From the NCBI RefSeq assembly GCF_021390245.1, contig NZ_JAJUXH010000007.1:186001-250000 (forward strand): a stretch of DNA of 64,000 bases, read 5' to 3'. Positions 19,153 through 26,883 of the stretch are shown piece by piece. Made by a program: the position numbers and the translations under genes. Position 1 is the stretch's first letter; each line of letters begins with the position of its first letter. Origin of the DNA: Dyadobacter sp. CY323. Its GTDB lineage: Bacteria; Bacteroidota; Bacteroidia; Cytophagales; Spirosomataceae. A model generated the notes under the pieces. That model saw only the letters and a list, made by a program, of their open reading frames with translations, had not been told where the DNA came from and searched no databases.

Positions 19153-19160
19153 TACATTTG
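19153..19160 (+). promoter_or_regulatory. Possible -7 promoter box TACATTTG
   Basis: This matches the Bacteroidota TAnnTTTG consensus exactly, but no TTG or TTTG is found 19-21 nt upstream. It overlaps the TTG at 19158, so if it is used the gene at 19158 must start further in, at TTG 19176 or ATG 19200. Confidence 0.35.
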
Positions 19161-19718
19161 AATAAAAACAATCCGTTGAAGAAAGTATTCTCCATTCTCA
19201 TGTGCGGCTTACTCCTCTACAACATCATGGGCTTCCCTTTGGTGTATTGGATCGAGGAGTATTGTGCGATGGAGGAAAGTGCGGGATTTTCGGCGGTACC
19301 GTTGGCGGCAAAAAGCATGCTGATCTTAAAAATCCCCATTATGATCCCCTATCAGACCGACTGGCAGGTGGCGGAACCTGCCGAGGGGCGCCTGCGGCGG
19401 GGGGACGATTTTTATCAGATCGTTGAGCAGCAGCTCCGCAATGATACGTTGTATGTGAAATGCAAACTCGATATCGATGCAAAAGACCGCTACCTTGACC
19501 TTGTTTCGCATGTAGACAAGCACGTCAAAGGAGGCGTGACGGATGGTAAGGGGAAGTCTCCGCAATTCCTCAAAAACTTCTTAAAAGACTACGTGACTTT
19601 CAACCGGAACCACTGGTTTTTCGTCATCGACTGGATCGGCGCTACGCCGGGCTTCAAAGGCATTATACTGACATTTTCCTCCTTGTTTCTTCACATCGCC
19701 TCGCCGCCTCCCCGGTGA
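19158..19718 (+). CDS. Hypothetical small membrane-anchored or exported protein
   Basis: Up to 186 aa. In-frame TAA at 19146 and the lack of an upstream ATG leave TTG 19158, TTG 19176 or ATG 19200 as starts; I keep the longest. A basic start and one hydrophobic segment (about 9-32, VFSILMCGLLLYNIMGFPLVYW) anchor or export it. A second hydrophobic stretch lies near the C-terminus (IILTFSSLFLHIA). The middle is charged (DIDAKDRYLDL). No known domain is recognised. It is divergent from the sigma gene and 111 nt before the FG-GAP lipoprotein, but no joint function is evident. Confidence 0.6.
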   Translation: MNKNNPLKKVFSILMCGLLLYNIMGFPLVYWIEEYCAMEESAGFSAVPLAAKSMLILKIPIMIPYQTDWQVAEPAEGRLRRGDDFYQIVEQQLRNDTLYVKCKLDIDAKDRYLDLVSHVDKHVKGGVTDGKGKSPQFLKNFLKDYVTFNRNHWFFVIDWIGATPGFKGIILTFSSLFLHIASPPPR

Positions 19719-19829
19719 TTTTTGAATATCCTGTACATCACAAATCCTTTGCTGCCTCTTTGTTGAGCAGAAATGGAAAGCTGTATGTATATGCTGTTTT
19801 GTTCAAACAATCAGAGTAAAACTTAGAAA

Positions 19830-22097
19830 ATGAGGCAAAAACTTATACTTTTTACCATCGTGCTCATTGGCGCGGTGGGGATAAGCCGGTGCACGAAGCC
19901 AAATTCGGAGGACAAAATGCTGGAACTTCTGGAACAGACCCGGCGTAAGGTTTTCAACTACCAAAACAACTTCTCCCCGGAGGCACAGCTGCTCTACCTC
20001 GATTCGCTTTTGAAAGCGGTACCAGAAAGCGAAGTAGCGCAGCGGTTCAGGATCAAGCACTTCAAGGCAAATATTCTGATGCAACTCGGCAAGCCCGACG
20101 ACGCGATCAATATATTACGGGCGTTAGAACGCGATCCGGGGCCATTCGTTACCTTGCCGGGGGTTATGCGCAAAGTTACGGATGATATGGCGGTGGCCTA
20201 CCTTCGGTTTGGCGAGCAGGTCAATTGCATTAACCACCATTCCGTGGATGCCTGCATTCTGCCGATCAAAAACGGAGGGATTCACCGGAACACGAAAGGA
20301 TCGAAGGGATCGGTTACTATTTACGAGCAGATGCTGACTGAAAAACCGGACGATTACGAGTCGCTTTGGCTGCTCAACATTGCGTATATGACGCTCGGCC
20401 AGTACCCCGGGCGGGTCCCCAAAACCATGCTGATCCCGGCGATGGATAATCCCGATGCCATTGCGGTGAAACCGTTCCAGGATATCGCACCGGACTTGAA
20501 ACTGGATGTGAAAAACATGGCCGGCGGCGTGATCACGGAGGATTTTGACAACGACGGGTTCCTGGATCTGGCCATGTCGGGCTGGGACCTCAGCGAACCG
20601 ATGCATTATTTCAAAAACAATGGCGACGGGACATTTACGGACAAGTCGGAAAAATCGCGGCTGAACAAGTTTACGGGCGGGCTGCACATGACGCAGACCG
20701 ACTATAACAATGACGGGTTCAAGGACATTTTCGTTTTGCGTGGTGCCTGGCTGGGTGGACAGTTTGGCGAGCAGCCTAATTCCCTGCTGAGGAATAATGG
20801 CGACGGCACATTCACAGACGTTACCATCGACGCCGGATTACTCTCCATGCACCCGACCCAGACAGCCACCTGGAACGACTTCAACAACGACGGCTGGCTG
20901 GACGTTTTTATCGGAAATGAAACCACCATTGGTGCGAATTACCATCCCTGCGAACTTTATCTGAACAACAAAAACGGGACATTTACCGAAGTTGCCAAAC
21001 AAGCAAAAACAGACATCGCCGCTTTTGTAAAAGGCGTAACCTCGGCAGATTACGACAATGACGGCTGGAACGACCTCTTCATTTCGACTTTGAGCGGCCG
21101 CCGGTTTCTGTTGCGAAACAAGGGTTTGGGGGCCGGTACGGATGGACGTGGGATCAGTTTTGAAGATGTAACGCAGTCGGCTGCGCTGGACAAAGATCAG
21201 AACCGCAGTTTTGCAACCTGGTTTTGGGATTATGACAACGATGGCTGGCAGGATATTCTCTGCGGCGATTACACCATGGACTATGCGCTGAGCTACTACG
21301 CAGCCGCCGAGCGACTGGGCAAGTCGCCCGAGTTTCACGGTCAGCCGGTACTTTACCATAACAACCACGACGGTACATTCAGCAACGTGACCAAGGCAAT
21401 GGGGCTCGACAAAACCGGTTTTGCGATGGGCGGAAATTTCGGGGACATCGACAACGACGGTTATCTCGATATCTTCATCGGAACAGGTAACCCAAGCTAC
21501 AAATCACTGATCCCCAACAAGATGTTCAAAAACATGGGAGGTAAAGGTTTTGCGGACGTGACAACCTCGGCACAAGTTGGAAGCCTGCAGAAAGGGCATT
21601 CCGTAGCTTTTGCTGATATGGACAACGACGGCGACCAGGACATTTACATTGAAATGGGCGGCGCGTACATTGGCGATGCATACCAGAATTCTTTTTTTAT
21701 GAATCCCGGTCAAAGCGGCAACAACTGGATTTCGATTGACCTGGAAGGGGTAACAGCTAACAAAGCCGCCGTAGGTTCACGGATCAAACTCACTTTTACC
21801 GAAAATGGACAGACCAGAAGCGTTTACCGGGTTGTATCGTCCGGCGGGAGTTTTGGATCTTCACCGTTCAAGCGGGAAATCGGCCTGGGCTCGGCACGAG
21901 TGATCGACGAGGTTGAAATCCGCTGGAATGGAAGCGGTAAAGTACAAAAGCTAAAAAATATAGCGGCTAACCAGTTCATAAAAATTCGAGAAGGCAGCGC
22001 CGCGCCGGAGAAAAAGCTGGTTAAAAAGCTGGTATTTAAACGTGGCAGCGGTCATGAAATGCAGGTTTGTTTGCCAGTGGCGAAGGCGAGGATTTAA
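19830..22097 (+). CDS. FG-GAP/VCBS repeat lipoprotein with ASPIC/UnbV domain (CRTAC1-like)
   Basis: 755 aa. A lipobox-like GISRC at about 18-22 suggests a lipoprotein. An N-terminal helical region (about 30-200) contains TPR-like stretches (SLWLLNIAYMTLGQYPG). At least eight calcium-binding FG-GAP/VCBS repeats of the form DFDNDGFLDL, DYDNDGWQDI, DIDNDGYLDI, DMDNDGDQDI form a beta-propeller (about 220-620). The C-terminus is an ASPIC/UnbV domain (about 640-735: GVTANKAAVGSRIKLTF, RVVSSGGSFGSSPF, EVEIRWNGSGKVQKL). Such proteins are extracellular and are often found with SusC/SusD systems. A good intrinsic terminator follows at 22166. Confidence 0.9.
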   Translation: MRQKLILFTIVLIGAVGISRCTKPNSEDKMLELLEQTRRKVFNYQNNFSPEAQLLYLDSLLKAVPESEVAQRFRIKHFKANILMQLGKPDDAINILRALERDPGPFVTLPGVMRKVTDDMAVAYLRFGEQVNCINHHSVDACILPIKNGGIHRNTKGSKGSVTIYEQMLTEKPDDYESLWLLNIAYMTLGQYPGRVPKTMLIPAMDNPDAIAVKPFQDIAPDLKLDVKNMAGGVITEDFDNDGFLDLAMSGWDLSEPMHYFKNNGDGTFTDKSEKSRLNKFTGGLHMTQTDYNNDGFKDIFVLRGAWLGGQFGEQPNSLLRNNGDGTFTDVTIDAGLLSMHPTQTATWNDFNNDGWLDVFIGNETTIGANYHPCELYLNNKNGTFTEVAKQAKTDIAAFVKGVTSADYDNDGWNDLFISTLSGRRFLLRNKGLGAGTDGRGISFEDVTQSAALDKDQNRSFATWFWDYDNDGWQDILCGDYTMDYALSYYAAAERLGKSPEFHGQPVLYHNNHDGTFSNVTKAMGLDKTGFAMGGNFGDIDNDGYLDIFIGTGNPSYKSLIPNKMFKNMGGKGFADVTTSAQVGSLQKGHSVAFADMDNDGDQDIYIEMGGAYIGDAYQNSFFMNPGQSGNNWISIDLEGVTANKAAVGSRIKLTFTENGQTRSVYRVVSSGGSFGSSPFKREIGLGSARVIDEVEIRWNGSGKVQKLKNIAANQFIKIREGSAAPEKKLVKKLVFKRGSGHEMQVCLPVAKARI

Positions 22098-22111
22098 ATT
22101 TTTTTGTTAGA

Positions 22112-22132
22112 TGTGAAATGTGAGAAGTGAGA
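22112..22132 (+). repeat. Short heptad repeat (GTGARAN units)
   Basis: Three consecutive 7-nt units GTGAAAT, GTGAGAA, GTGAGAT lie just after the FG-GAP gene. They are the reverse-complement family of the long heptad array at 61413-61527, so this is a small copy of the same repeat type. Confidence 0.55.
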
Positions 22133-22165
22133 TCCGGGCCGCCGGTGCGGTGAGATGGGGCGAGG

Positions 22166-22202
22166 GCCTGTGAATTTTTGATTTACGGGCTTTTGTTTTT
22201 TA
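22166..22202 (+). terminator. Intrinsic terminator of the FG-GAP/ASPIC gene
   Basis: The stem GCCTGTGAAT/ATTTACGGGC (10 bp including two G-U pairs) closes a TTTTG loop and is followed by TTTTGTTTTTTT. It lies about 70 nt after the stop at 22097. Confidence 0.75.
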
Positions 22203-22287
22203 ATAGGATATTGGTTGTCGAGCTGGAATTTATCTGGTAAATGCTCCAGATACGCAATAACTATGGGATTAATTTGCGGTGATGTTG

Positions 22288-22295
22288 TAGGTTTG
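22288..22295 (+). promoter_or_regulatory. Probable -7 promoter box TAGGTTTG of the MATE gene
   Basis: It matches the TAnnTTTG consensus and lies 47 nt before the ATG at 22343. No clear -33 TTTG is found at the right distance. Its position supports the ATG at 22343 over a GTG at 22295. Confidence 0.5.
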
Positions 22296-22342
22296 TGCAC
22301 TTTTTCCAGATCCTAGCCCTAACCGCTTTCCTCCTTTTCTAT

Positions 22343-23701
22343 ATGCGCATTGACAATGAATTAGGAGAACGTCCGATCAGGTCTTTGTTTTTTAAATATT
22401 ACACACCGGCACTCATAAGTATCTTATCGTCGACGCTCCACCAGGTGATCAATGGCGTAATATTGGGTCAACAAGTTGGAAAAGAGGGTCTGGCCGCAGT
22501 CGGGTTATATGGGCCCGTTGTCATTTTGTTTATTGCGCTGGCGCTTCCCGTTATGATTGGAAGCGGGATTTTGATTGGTAAAAATATCGGAGCAAAGAAG
22601 TACGATCTGGTTCATAATATTTTTCAATTCGCTACCACAATAGCATTACTATTCGGTGGGATCATTGCATTAAGTGCGCCGTTTCTGATCAAACCTGTTG
22701 CTAATTTTCTGGCCGGAGTTGACAATGCTACCTTGGTTAAAAACATTTCCGACTATATGTTCTGGCAACTGATCGGTATGCCATTTTTCTTTTTAGGCAT
22801 GTTTTGGGGCGGTTTTATCCGAAACGACAACGCCCCAAATATTCCCAAAAACGCATCTCTGATCGCCGTTTCACTCAATATTATCCTGGATCTTGTCTTA
22901 ATAATCGGCTTCGATATGGGTGTAAAAGGGGCGTCTCTGGCAACAGCTCTATCCAGTTTTACGTCGGTACTCTATTTGTTTTTCTATATCCGAAAAGGAC
23001 GGAATCATTTAAGCTTTCGCAATTTTCGTTTTACACTGAAATTCACGGAATGGAGGGAGTTACTGAATTTGGGGCTTCCGACGTTTGCATCGGAATTATC
23101 CTTCTCATGTGGTCTTTTGATCATAAGCCATCGCGTTGTGCCTTACGGTCCGCTCGCTGTTTCAGCCTTTGGCCTGATCAATTACGTCAGTTTTATACTG
23201 ATCCGTTTTTTTACGGCAGCGATGATTGCTTCACTTCCAATCATATCCTTTAACATCGGAGCGAAACTACCTCTGAGAGTGCTGGCTATTTTCAAGTTTT
23301 CACTTGTTTTCACGCTGGCTTTGGGTAGCATTATATCCCTACTTGGTTTCCTGTTGCCCGATTTATTAATCGAAAACCTAATGAAAGACGCGACCGCAGA
23401 GTTCAAACAAATAGCCAGCAGCGGCATCGGACTTTACTTTTTGCTTTTCCTTGCTGCCGGTCCTAATTACATTTTATCTGCCTATTTTCAGAGTATCGGC
23501 AAATCAACCATTTCCACATTAATCAATGTTTTGAAAGGATTCGTATTTATCGCACTTCTTTTAATGATACTCCCGGAACACCTCCATATGGGATTAAACG
23601 GCGTATGGATTTCCCGCTCCTTTGCCGAAATACTCACCTTCGTTTCTGTCGGACTTTATACGATTTATAAAAGGGAGATTTATTATAGCAGCGCCATTTA
23701 A
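22343..23701 (+). CDS. MATE-family multidrug/Na+ antiporter
   Basis: 452 aa from the ATG at 22343 (MRIDNELGERPIRSLFFKYY), which gives the short charged N-terminus usual for MATE proteins. A longer reading from 22295 would add an unlikely hydrophobic tail and overlaps a promoter box. Twelve hydrophobic segments can be counted, with family signatures near the first helix pair (SSTLHQVINGVILGQQVGKEGLAAVG) split over the two halves. It exports cationic or drug-like compounds across the inner membrane; the true substrate is unknown. It stands alone between a terminator and the AT-rich accessory patch. Confidence 0.9.
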   Translation: MRIDNELGERPIRSLFFKYYTPALISILSSTLHQVINGVILGQQVGKEGLAAVGLYGPVVILFIALALPVMIGSGILIGKNIGAKKYDLVHNIFQFATTIALLFGGIIALSAPFLIKPVANFLAGVDNATLVKNISDYMFWQLIGMPFFFLGMFWGGFIRNDNAPNIPKNASLIAVSLNIILDLVLIIGFDMGVKGASLATALSSFTSVLYLFFYIRKGRNHLSFRNFRFTLKFTEWRELLNLGLPTFASELSFSCGLLIISHRVVPYGPLAVSAFGLINYVSFILIRFFTAAMIASLPIISFNIGAKLPLRVLAIFKFSLVFTLALGSIISLLGFLLPDLLIENLMKDATAEFKQIASSGIGLYFLLFLAAGPNYILSAYFQSIGKSTISTLINVLKGFVFIALLLMILPEHLHMGLNGVWISRSFAEILTFVSVGLYTIYKREIYYSSAI

Positions 23702-23771
23702 CAAGATCTCAATTATTGTGGCTTGCGTGTATGGGTAATTTGAATAGTAATGTTCTTCTTGATGATACGGT

Positions 23772-23945
23772 TCAAGGTTGAATGCCGTCCCTCTCCCATG
23801 GCTTAATTTTCACAATCTTGTCTCCCCTCATAACAACAATTGGCGTATTCTTTTGTTTTTTAAACTCGATAACTTCTTCGTGGGTCTTTTTTATCCCCAA
23901 GAGTATTTTCTCCTTCAATTCTGCTCCCCTTTTAATTGTGTTCAT
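23772..23945 (-). CDS. Small 57-aa protein, putative antitoxin partner of the zeta-like gene
   Basis: The ATG at 23945 overlaps the last 14 nt of the zeta-like gene, and the ORF ends with TGA at 23772-23774. The N-terminal half is a charged helix (MNTIKRGAELKEKILLGIKK); the C-terminal half is strand-like (TPIVVMRGDKIVKIKP, then WERDGIQP). Small proteins with a similar TPIVV-x-x-GDKIV tail are commonly encoded beside zeta-like kinases, where they are presumed antitoxins; this is from memory of family patterns. The strong translational overlap supports coexpression. The gene is too short for ordinary gene callers. Confidence 0.65.
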   Translation of the reverse strand: MNTIKRGAELKEKILLGIKKTHEEVIEFKKQKNTPIVVMRGDKIVKIKPWERDGIQP

Positions 23946-24515
23946 AATAGTTTCTTAATTTGTCATATTTGTCTTTCTCAATAATTTTCAAATTCAAACC
24001 ATCCAATTTTTCTGCTATTAATTCTTCTTTTTCAAAAGAATTGTCGATTATAAAGACATTGTCAACAATTGTCAAATAGATATCATATAAATTCTTAATA
24101 CCTTTTATATATCTTCGTTCGATTACCTCAGGCGCAATGTCATGTCCGCCCTCGGAAACTCTCATTCTTACACGATCTTTTGCCAATTCTACATTGTTAA
24201 GCCAATAGAAGACCAGTGTTATTATAAATCCTTTTTCTTTAGCTTCCCTATTTTTTGCTTATAGCTTCTGGTTGATAGTGTTGTTTCGAATGCAAAACTA
24301 TCCTCATTATTTAAGAGCTCGTTTACCCGGTTTAACATAATGCGCCCGGCCTCTAGTGCAACCTTTTCCGGCTGAAATGGTGATATACCTTTCGCAATTT
24401 CATCGGCATTGACAAACTCTTTGCAATCCAGGATTTTTGGAAGTATTGCAAAGGATGCTGCGGTTTTGCCAGCTCCATTGCAGCCCGCAATGATATAGAG
24501 AACTTTGTCAGTCAT
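23932..24515 (-). pseudogene. Zeta-toxin-like P-loop kinase split by a one-base frameshift
   Basis: The 5-prime part (from ATG 24515) reads a Walker A GCNGAGKT at residues 11-18, then EFVNADEIAKGISPF and FAFETTLSTRSYKQKIG, the classic start of zeta-toxin-family ATP-dependent kinases. It runs into TAA right after an A5 tract (T5 at 24232-24236 on the plus strand). Shifting by one base there continues as KGFIITLVFYWLNNVELAKD and then RVSEGGHDIAPEVIERRY, the correct rest of the family, to TAA at 23932. Joined length is about 195 aa, normal for this group. One lost A explains it. Zeta kinases phosphorylate UDP-activated sugars or related metabolites; the broken frame suggests inactivation, slippage-based switching or sequencing error. 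The locus is AT-rich compared with its surroundings. Confidence 0.85.
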
Positions 24516-24559
24516 TAGATAAATTAAAAAATCTTATGATGATTCTCGCCACTTCCACC

Positions 24560-24976
24560 CTACCTCCCCGCCATCAACCCCCTCAACAGCCCCATCATCT
24601 CATCTTTCTCCTTCAACATCCGCTCGTACAATGTGATTTTTTCCTCGTGTAGTTGAATGAGTTTATCAATCGGATGAAACACCGGATTATTATTAACTAC
24701 GGCTGCATTGTCATTAAATGTGCTTGAAATAACTGTAATCGCCTGCTCCTCATCAAAATTCTGGATAGCCTCAGCCGGTATTTTCAGTATCGCCGATACC
24801 TGTTCCAATATATTGGCATCGATCTTCTCTTTTTGTTCGAGCGTGGAAATTCTCTGCTGATTCCAATCTTCGCCAAGCTCAAATGCAAGTGCCTCTTGCT
24901 TGATACCCATCATTTCCCGAAATCGCTTCAAGTTGCGGCCTTCGTGGATCCTGGGGTTGGTGGTAGTATGTGTCAT
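24560..24976 (-). CDS. XRE-family helix-turn-helix regulator with C-terminal coiled coil
   Basis: 138 aa. The HTH_3 domain covers about 14-70 (NLKRFREMMGIKQEALAFEL, then NQQRISTLEQKEKIDANILE). A linker (about 75-100) leads to a charged helical tail (HEEKITLYERMLKEKDEMM) likely to form a coiled coil. This two-part layout is frequent in Bacteroidota stand-alone regulators. Target genes are unknown. It sits 44 nt upstream of the zeta-like gene on the same strand and could be part of that accessory unit. Confidence 0.85.
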   Translation of the reverse strand: MTHTTTNPRIHEGRNLKRFREMMGIKQEALAFELGEDWNQQRISTLEQKEKIDANILEQVSAILKIPAEAIQNFDEEQAITVISSTFNDNAAVVNNNPVFHPIDKLIQLHEEKITLYERMLKEKDEMMGLLRGLMAGR

Positions 24977-25064
24977 GCGGAAGGTGGTTTTTGTTGAAAA
25001 GGCAATTTATGTAAATCCGTCGGGAAGTTTCCGTATAATTTACGGGCGCACACTTCTTCCTGAA

Positions 25065-25268
25065 TCACACCTCGGTATCATCCAGTTGAAACAAAACCTC
25101 GACAGTAGTTTCAAAAACTTTCGCCATCCGCAAAGCAAGTAAAGTGGAAGGAATGAATTTCCCGGTTTCAATCGAATTTAAGCCTTGTCTCGAAACCCCG
25201 ATGTACTTTGCCAGGTCAGCCTGAGTCCAGTTTTTTTTCGCGCGCTCAACCTTTATCGTGTTTTTCAT
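25065..25268 (-). CDS. Small XRE-family transcriptional regulator
   Basis: 67 aa from the ATG at 25268 (MKNTIKVERAKKNWTQADLA). The HTH is WTQADLAKYIGVSRQGLNSI, followed by ETGKFIPSTLLALRMAKVF and VEVLFQL, typical of minimal Cro/CI-like repressors. Its ATG overlaps the TGA of the upstream membrane-protein gene by 4 nt, so both are translated from one message. The palindromes at 25685-25730 are a natural candidate for its binding sites. Confidence 0.88.
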   Translation of the reverse strand: MKNTIKVERAKKNWTQADLAKYIGVSRQGLNSIETGKFIPSTLLALRMAKVFETTVEVLFQLDDTEV

Positions 25269-25663
25269 ACCCCGTATTTTATCCTCGAAACAAACCATCC
25301 GATAAAATAAAATCCCCAGCAATAGGCCACCAGATACCCGTAGCCAAACCAGGCGGGATTCGATATTTCACAAAGGCTAAGCAAAAACAAAAGCATGATC
25401 AGCATTACCGCCAATGAAAAACCGATCACAACGGCCTCCAATTGCACCCGCTGGTTCACTTCGTCCATGACCGAAAAGGCTTTGATTAACTTAAAAATAA
25501 AAATGGCGAACGTAATGACCGGCACGATCGCAATCAGCACCGAAACAGGCTGGTCAACTACATGACGTGTAAGCAGCCATGTCGCCGGCAAATACGTGGC
25601 GACGTGCAGGAGGGCGAAGATAACCGATTGCTGGTTCGCGGATTTTTGGTACTGTTCCATCAT
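25265..25663 (-). CDS. Four-helix membrane protein paired with an XRE regulator
   Basis: 132 aa from the ATG at 25663 (MMEQYQKSANQQ); a second ATG follows directly. A longer reading from 25735 would run through the promoter and operators and is rejected. About four hydrophobic segments are seen (FALLHVATYLPATWLL, VLIAIVPVITFAIFIF, VVIGFSLAVMLIMLLFLL, GYLVAYCWGFYFIGWFV). It resembles the membrane proteins that accompany small XRE repressors in many Firmicutes and Bacteroidota; the function is unknown. It overlaps the XRE gene by 4 nt. Confidence 0.75.
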   Translation of the reverse strand: MMEQYQKSANQQSVIFALLHVATYLPATWLLTRHVVDQPVSVLIAIVPVITFAIFIFKLIKAFSVMDEVNQRVQLEAVVIGFSLAVMLIMLLFLLSLCEISNPAWFGYGYLVAYCWGFYFIGWFVSRIKYGV

Positions 25664-25683
25664 GTTTAATTGTTTAGTTTCTG

Positions 25684-25730
25684 CAAAGATATGTAAACAT
25701 ATCTTTTTGTCAATTATTGTTGACAAAAAG
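25684..25730 (-). promoter_or_regulatory. Promoter embedded in two overlapping perfect palindromes
   Basis: Palindrome 1 is AAAGATATGT-AA-ACATATCTTT (25685-25706). Palindrome 2 is CTTTTTGTCAA-TTATTG-TTGACAAAAAG (25703-25730). They share CTTT. On the minus strand the -7 box TATCTTTG (25691-25684) and a -33 TTG (25713-25711) are 19 nt apart, matching the Bacteroidota promoter, and both lie inside the palindromes. The start codon follows 20 nt later. This geometry predicts tight repression, most likely by the small XRE protein of the same operon. Confidence 0.75.
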
Positions 25731-25784
25731 TCCACAATGATGGCTATTTATATCAAGGCTATTCTTGGATCCGCGTGATGGATG

Positions 25785-26666
25785 CTACGATTTGGCGAGG
25801 GAAATCACCTTTTTGACGCCCGTAACAAGCAGGAAAACGAGCAAACCAGCAACCAAACCCATCCCGAACTCCTTCACTATTGATGGAACACCCGGAAAAA
25901 GGTGATGCAGGTATGCAACATTATGAACAAAAATCCCGCCGGAAACCAGCAGCAATGCGACCGTTCCCACGGCCCCTAAAATCTTGATCAAAACAGGAAG
26001 TGCCTTCACCAGCACGTGGCCTAGTTTTGCAAAAAGGCCTTTATCACCCGACTTTTCAATCAGCCTGCGACCGGCATCATCCATTCTCACAATCAGCGCT
26101 ACGATGCCGTAAACACCGACTGTGGCCAGTAATGCAACTGCGGCAACAGTCAGTATCTGTATGTTTAAAGTCTCTTCGACAACACTCCCCAGCGCAATGA
26201 TCACAATCTCGATCGACAGGATAAAATCGGTCGTTACCGCAGATTTTATCTTCGTTTTTTCATTCTCGGCACGGAGCGCATCATTTTCCGGTTCTGCTAT
26301 GATAGCAACAACCGGATGTTCTTCCTTGGGATGATGAAAAAAGTATTCGATTATTTTTTCGACACCTTCATAAGCCAGGTAAAGCCCTCCCAAAATGAGA
26401 ATGTATGTGACCGCAGCGGGCAAAAACGCATTCAGCAGCAAAGCTACGGGCACGATAATAAGCTTGTTTACCAGCGAGCCTTTTGTGATAGCCCACAATA
26501 CCGGCAACTCCCGTTCGGACAAAAAACCGGTTGCTTTTTCCGCATTCACGGCCAGGTCATCCCCGAGGATACCCGCTGTTTTTTTTGTTGCTACTTTCGT
26601 TGCCAGCGCAACGTCATCCATTAAAAAGGCAATGTCATCTAAAATCGCAAAGAAACCGGAGGCCAT
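25785..26666 (-). CDS. DUF808-family inner-membrane protein (YedI-like)
   Basis: 293 aa. The family start MASGFFAILDDIAFLMDDVA and the following KKTAGILGDDLAVNAEKATG are diagnostic of DUF808. Hydrophobic segments lie at about 70-105, 150-200, 215-245 and 260-290. The biochemical role of the family is unknown. It lies alone between the XRE/membrane operon promoter and the susD terminator and is probably monocistronic. Confidence 0.9.
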   Translation of the reverse strand: MASGFFAILDDIAFLMDDVALATKVATKKTAGILGDDLAVNAEKATGFLSERELPVLWAITKGSLVNKLIIVPVALLLNAFLPAAVTYILILGGLYLAYEGVEKIIEYFFHHPKEEHPVVAIIAEPENDALRAENEKTKIKSAVTTDFILSIEIVIIALGSVVEETLNIQILTVAAVALLATVGVYGIVALIVRMDDAGRRLIEKSGDKGLFAKLGHVLVKALPVLIKILGAVGTVALLLVSGGIFVHNVAYLHHLFPGVPSIVKEFGMGLVAGLLVFLLVTGVKKVISLAKS

Positions 26667-26813
26667 ATTTATATTTTATTTGTTAAAATTCAGTATAAAA
26701 AACCGATCCAGTACCGTCAGGAACGGCATTCGGATCGTCAACTGTTACCCAGGAAGGCAAAACCGGCTCGCATTATACTCTTTTCGTATTAGGTAAGCCG
26801 ACAGTTTTGCAAC

Positions 26814-26848
26814 AAAAAAATTCCCGGCAAAAACGCTGCCGGGAATTT
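26814..26848 (-). terminator. Intrinsic terminator after susD of the Rrf2-linked locus
   Basis: A perfect 12-bp inverted repeat, AAATTCCCGGCA/TGCCGGGAATTT, has a 7-nt loop and is followed on the minus strand by a run of T (A7 at 26814-26820 on the plus strand). It lies 36 nt after the stop at 26884. Confidence 0.85.
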
Positions 26849-26883
26849 GTTCACCTACATCCATCAAATAATCCTTCCGACTT

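Noticed and set aside
24228..24240. Programmed -1 frameshift in the zeta-like gene
   Set aside because: The AAA-AAG codons are slip-prone, but the base before them is G, so the canonical X-XXY-YYZ heptamer is not met, and no downstream stimulator is evident; a lost A is simpler.
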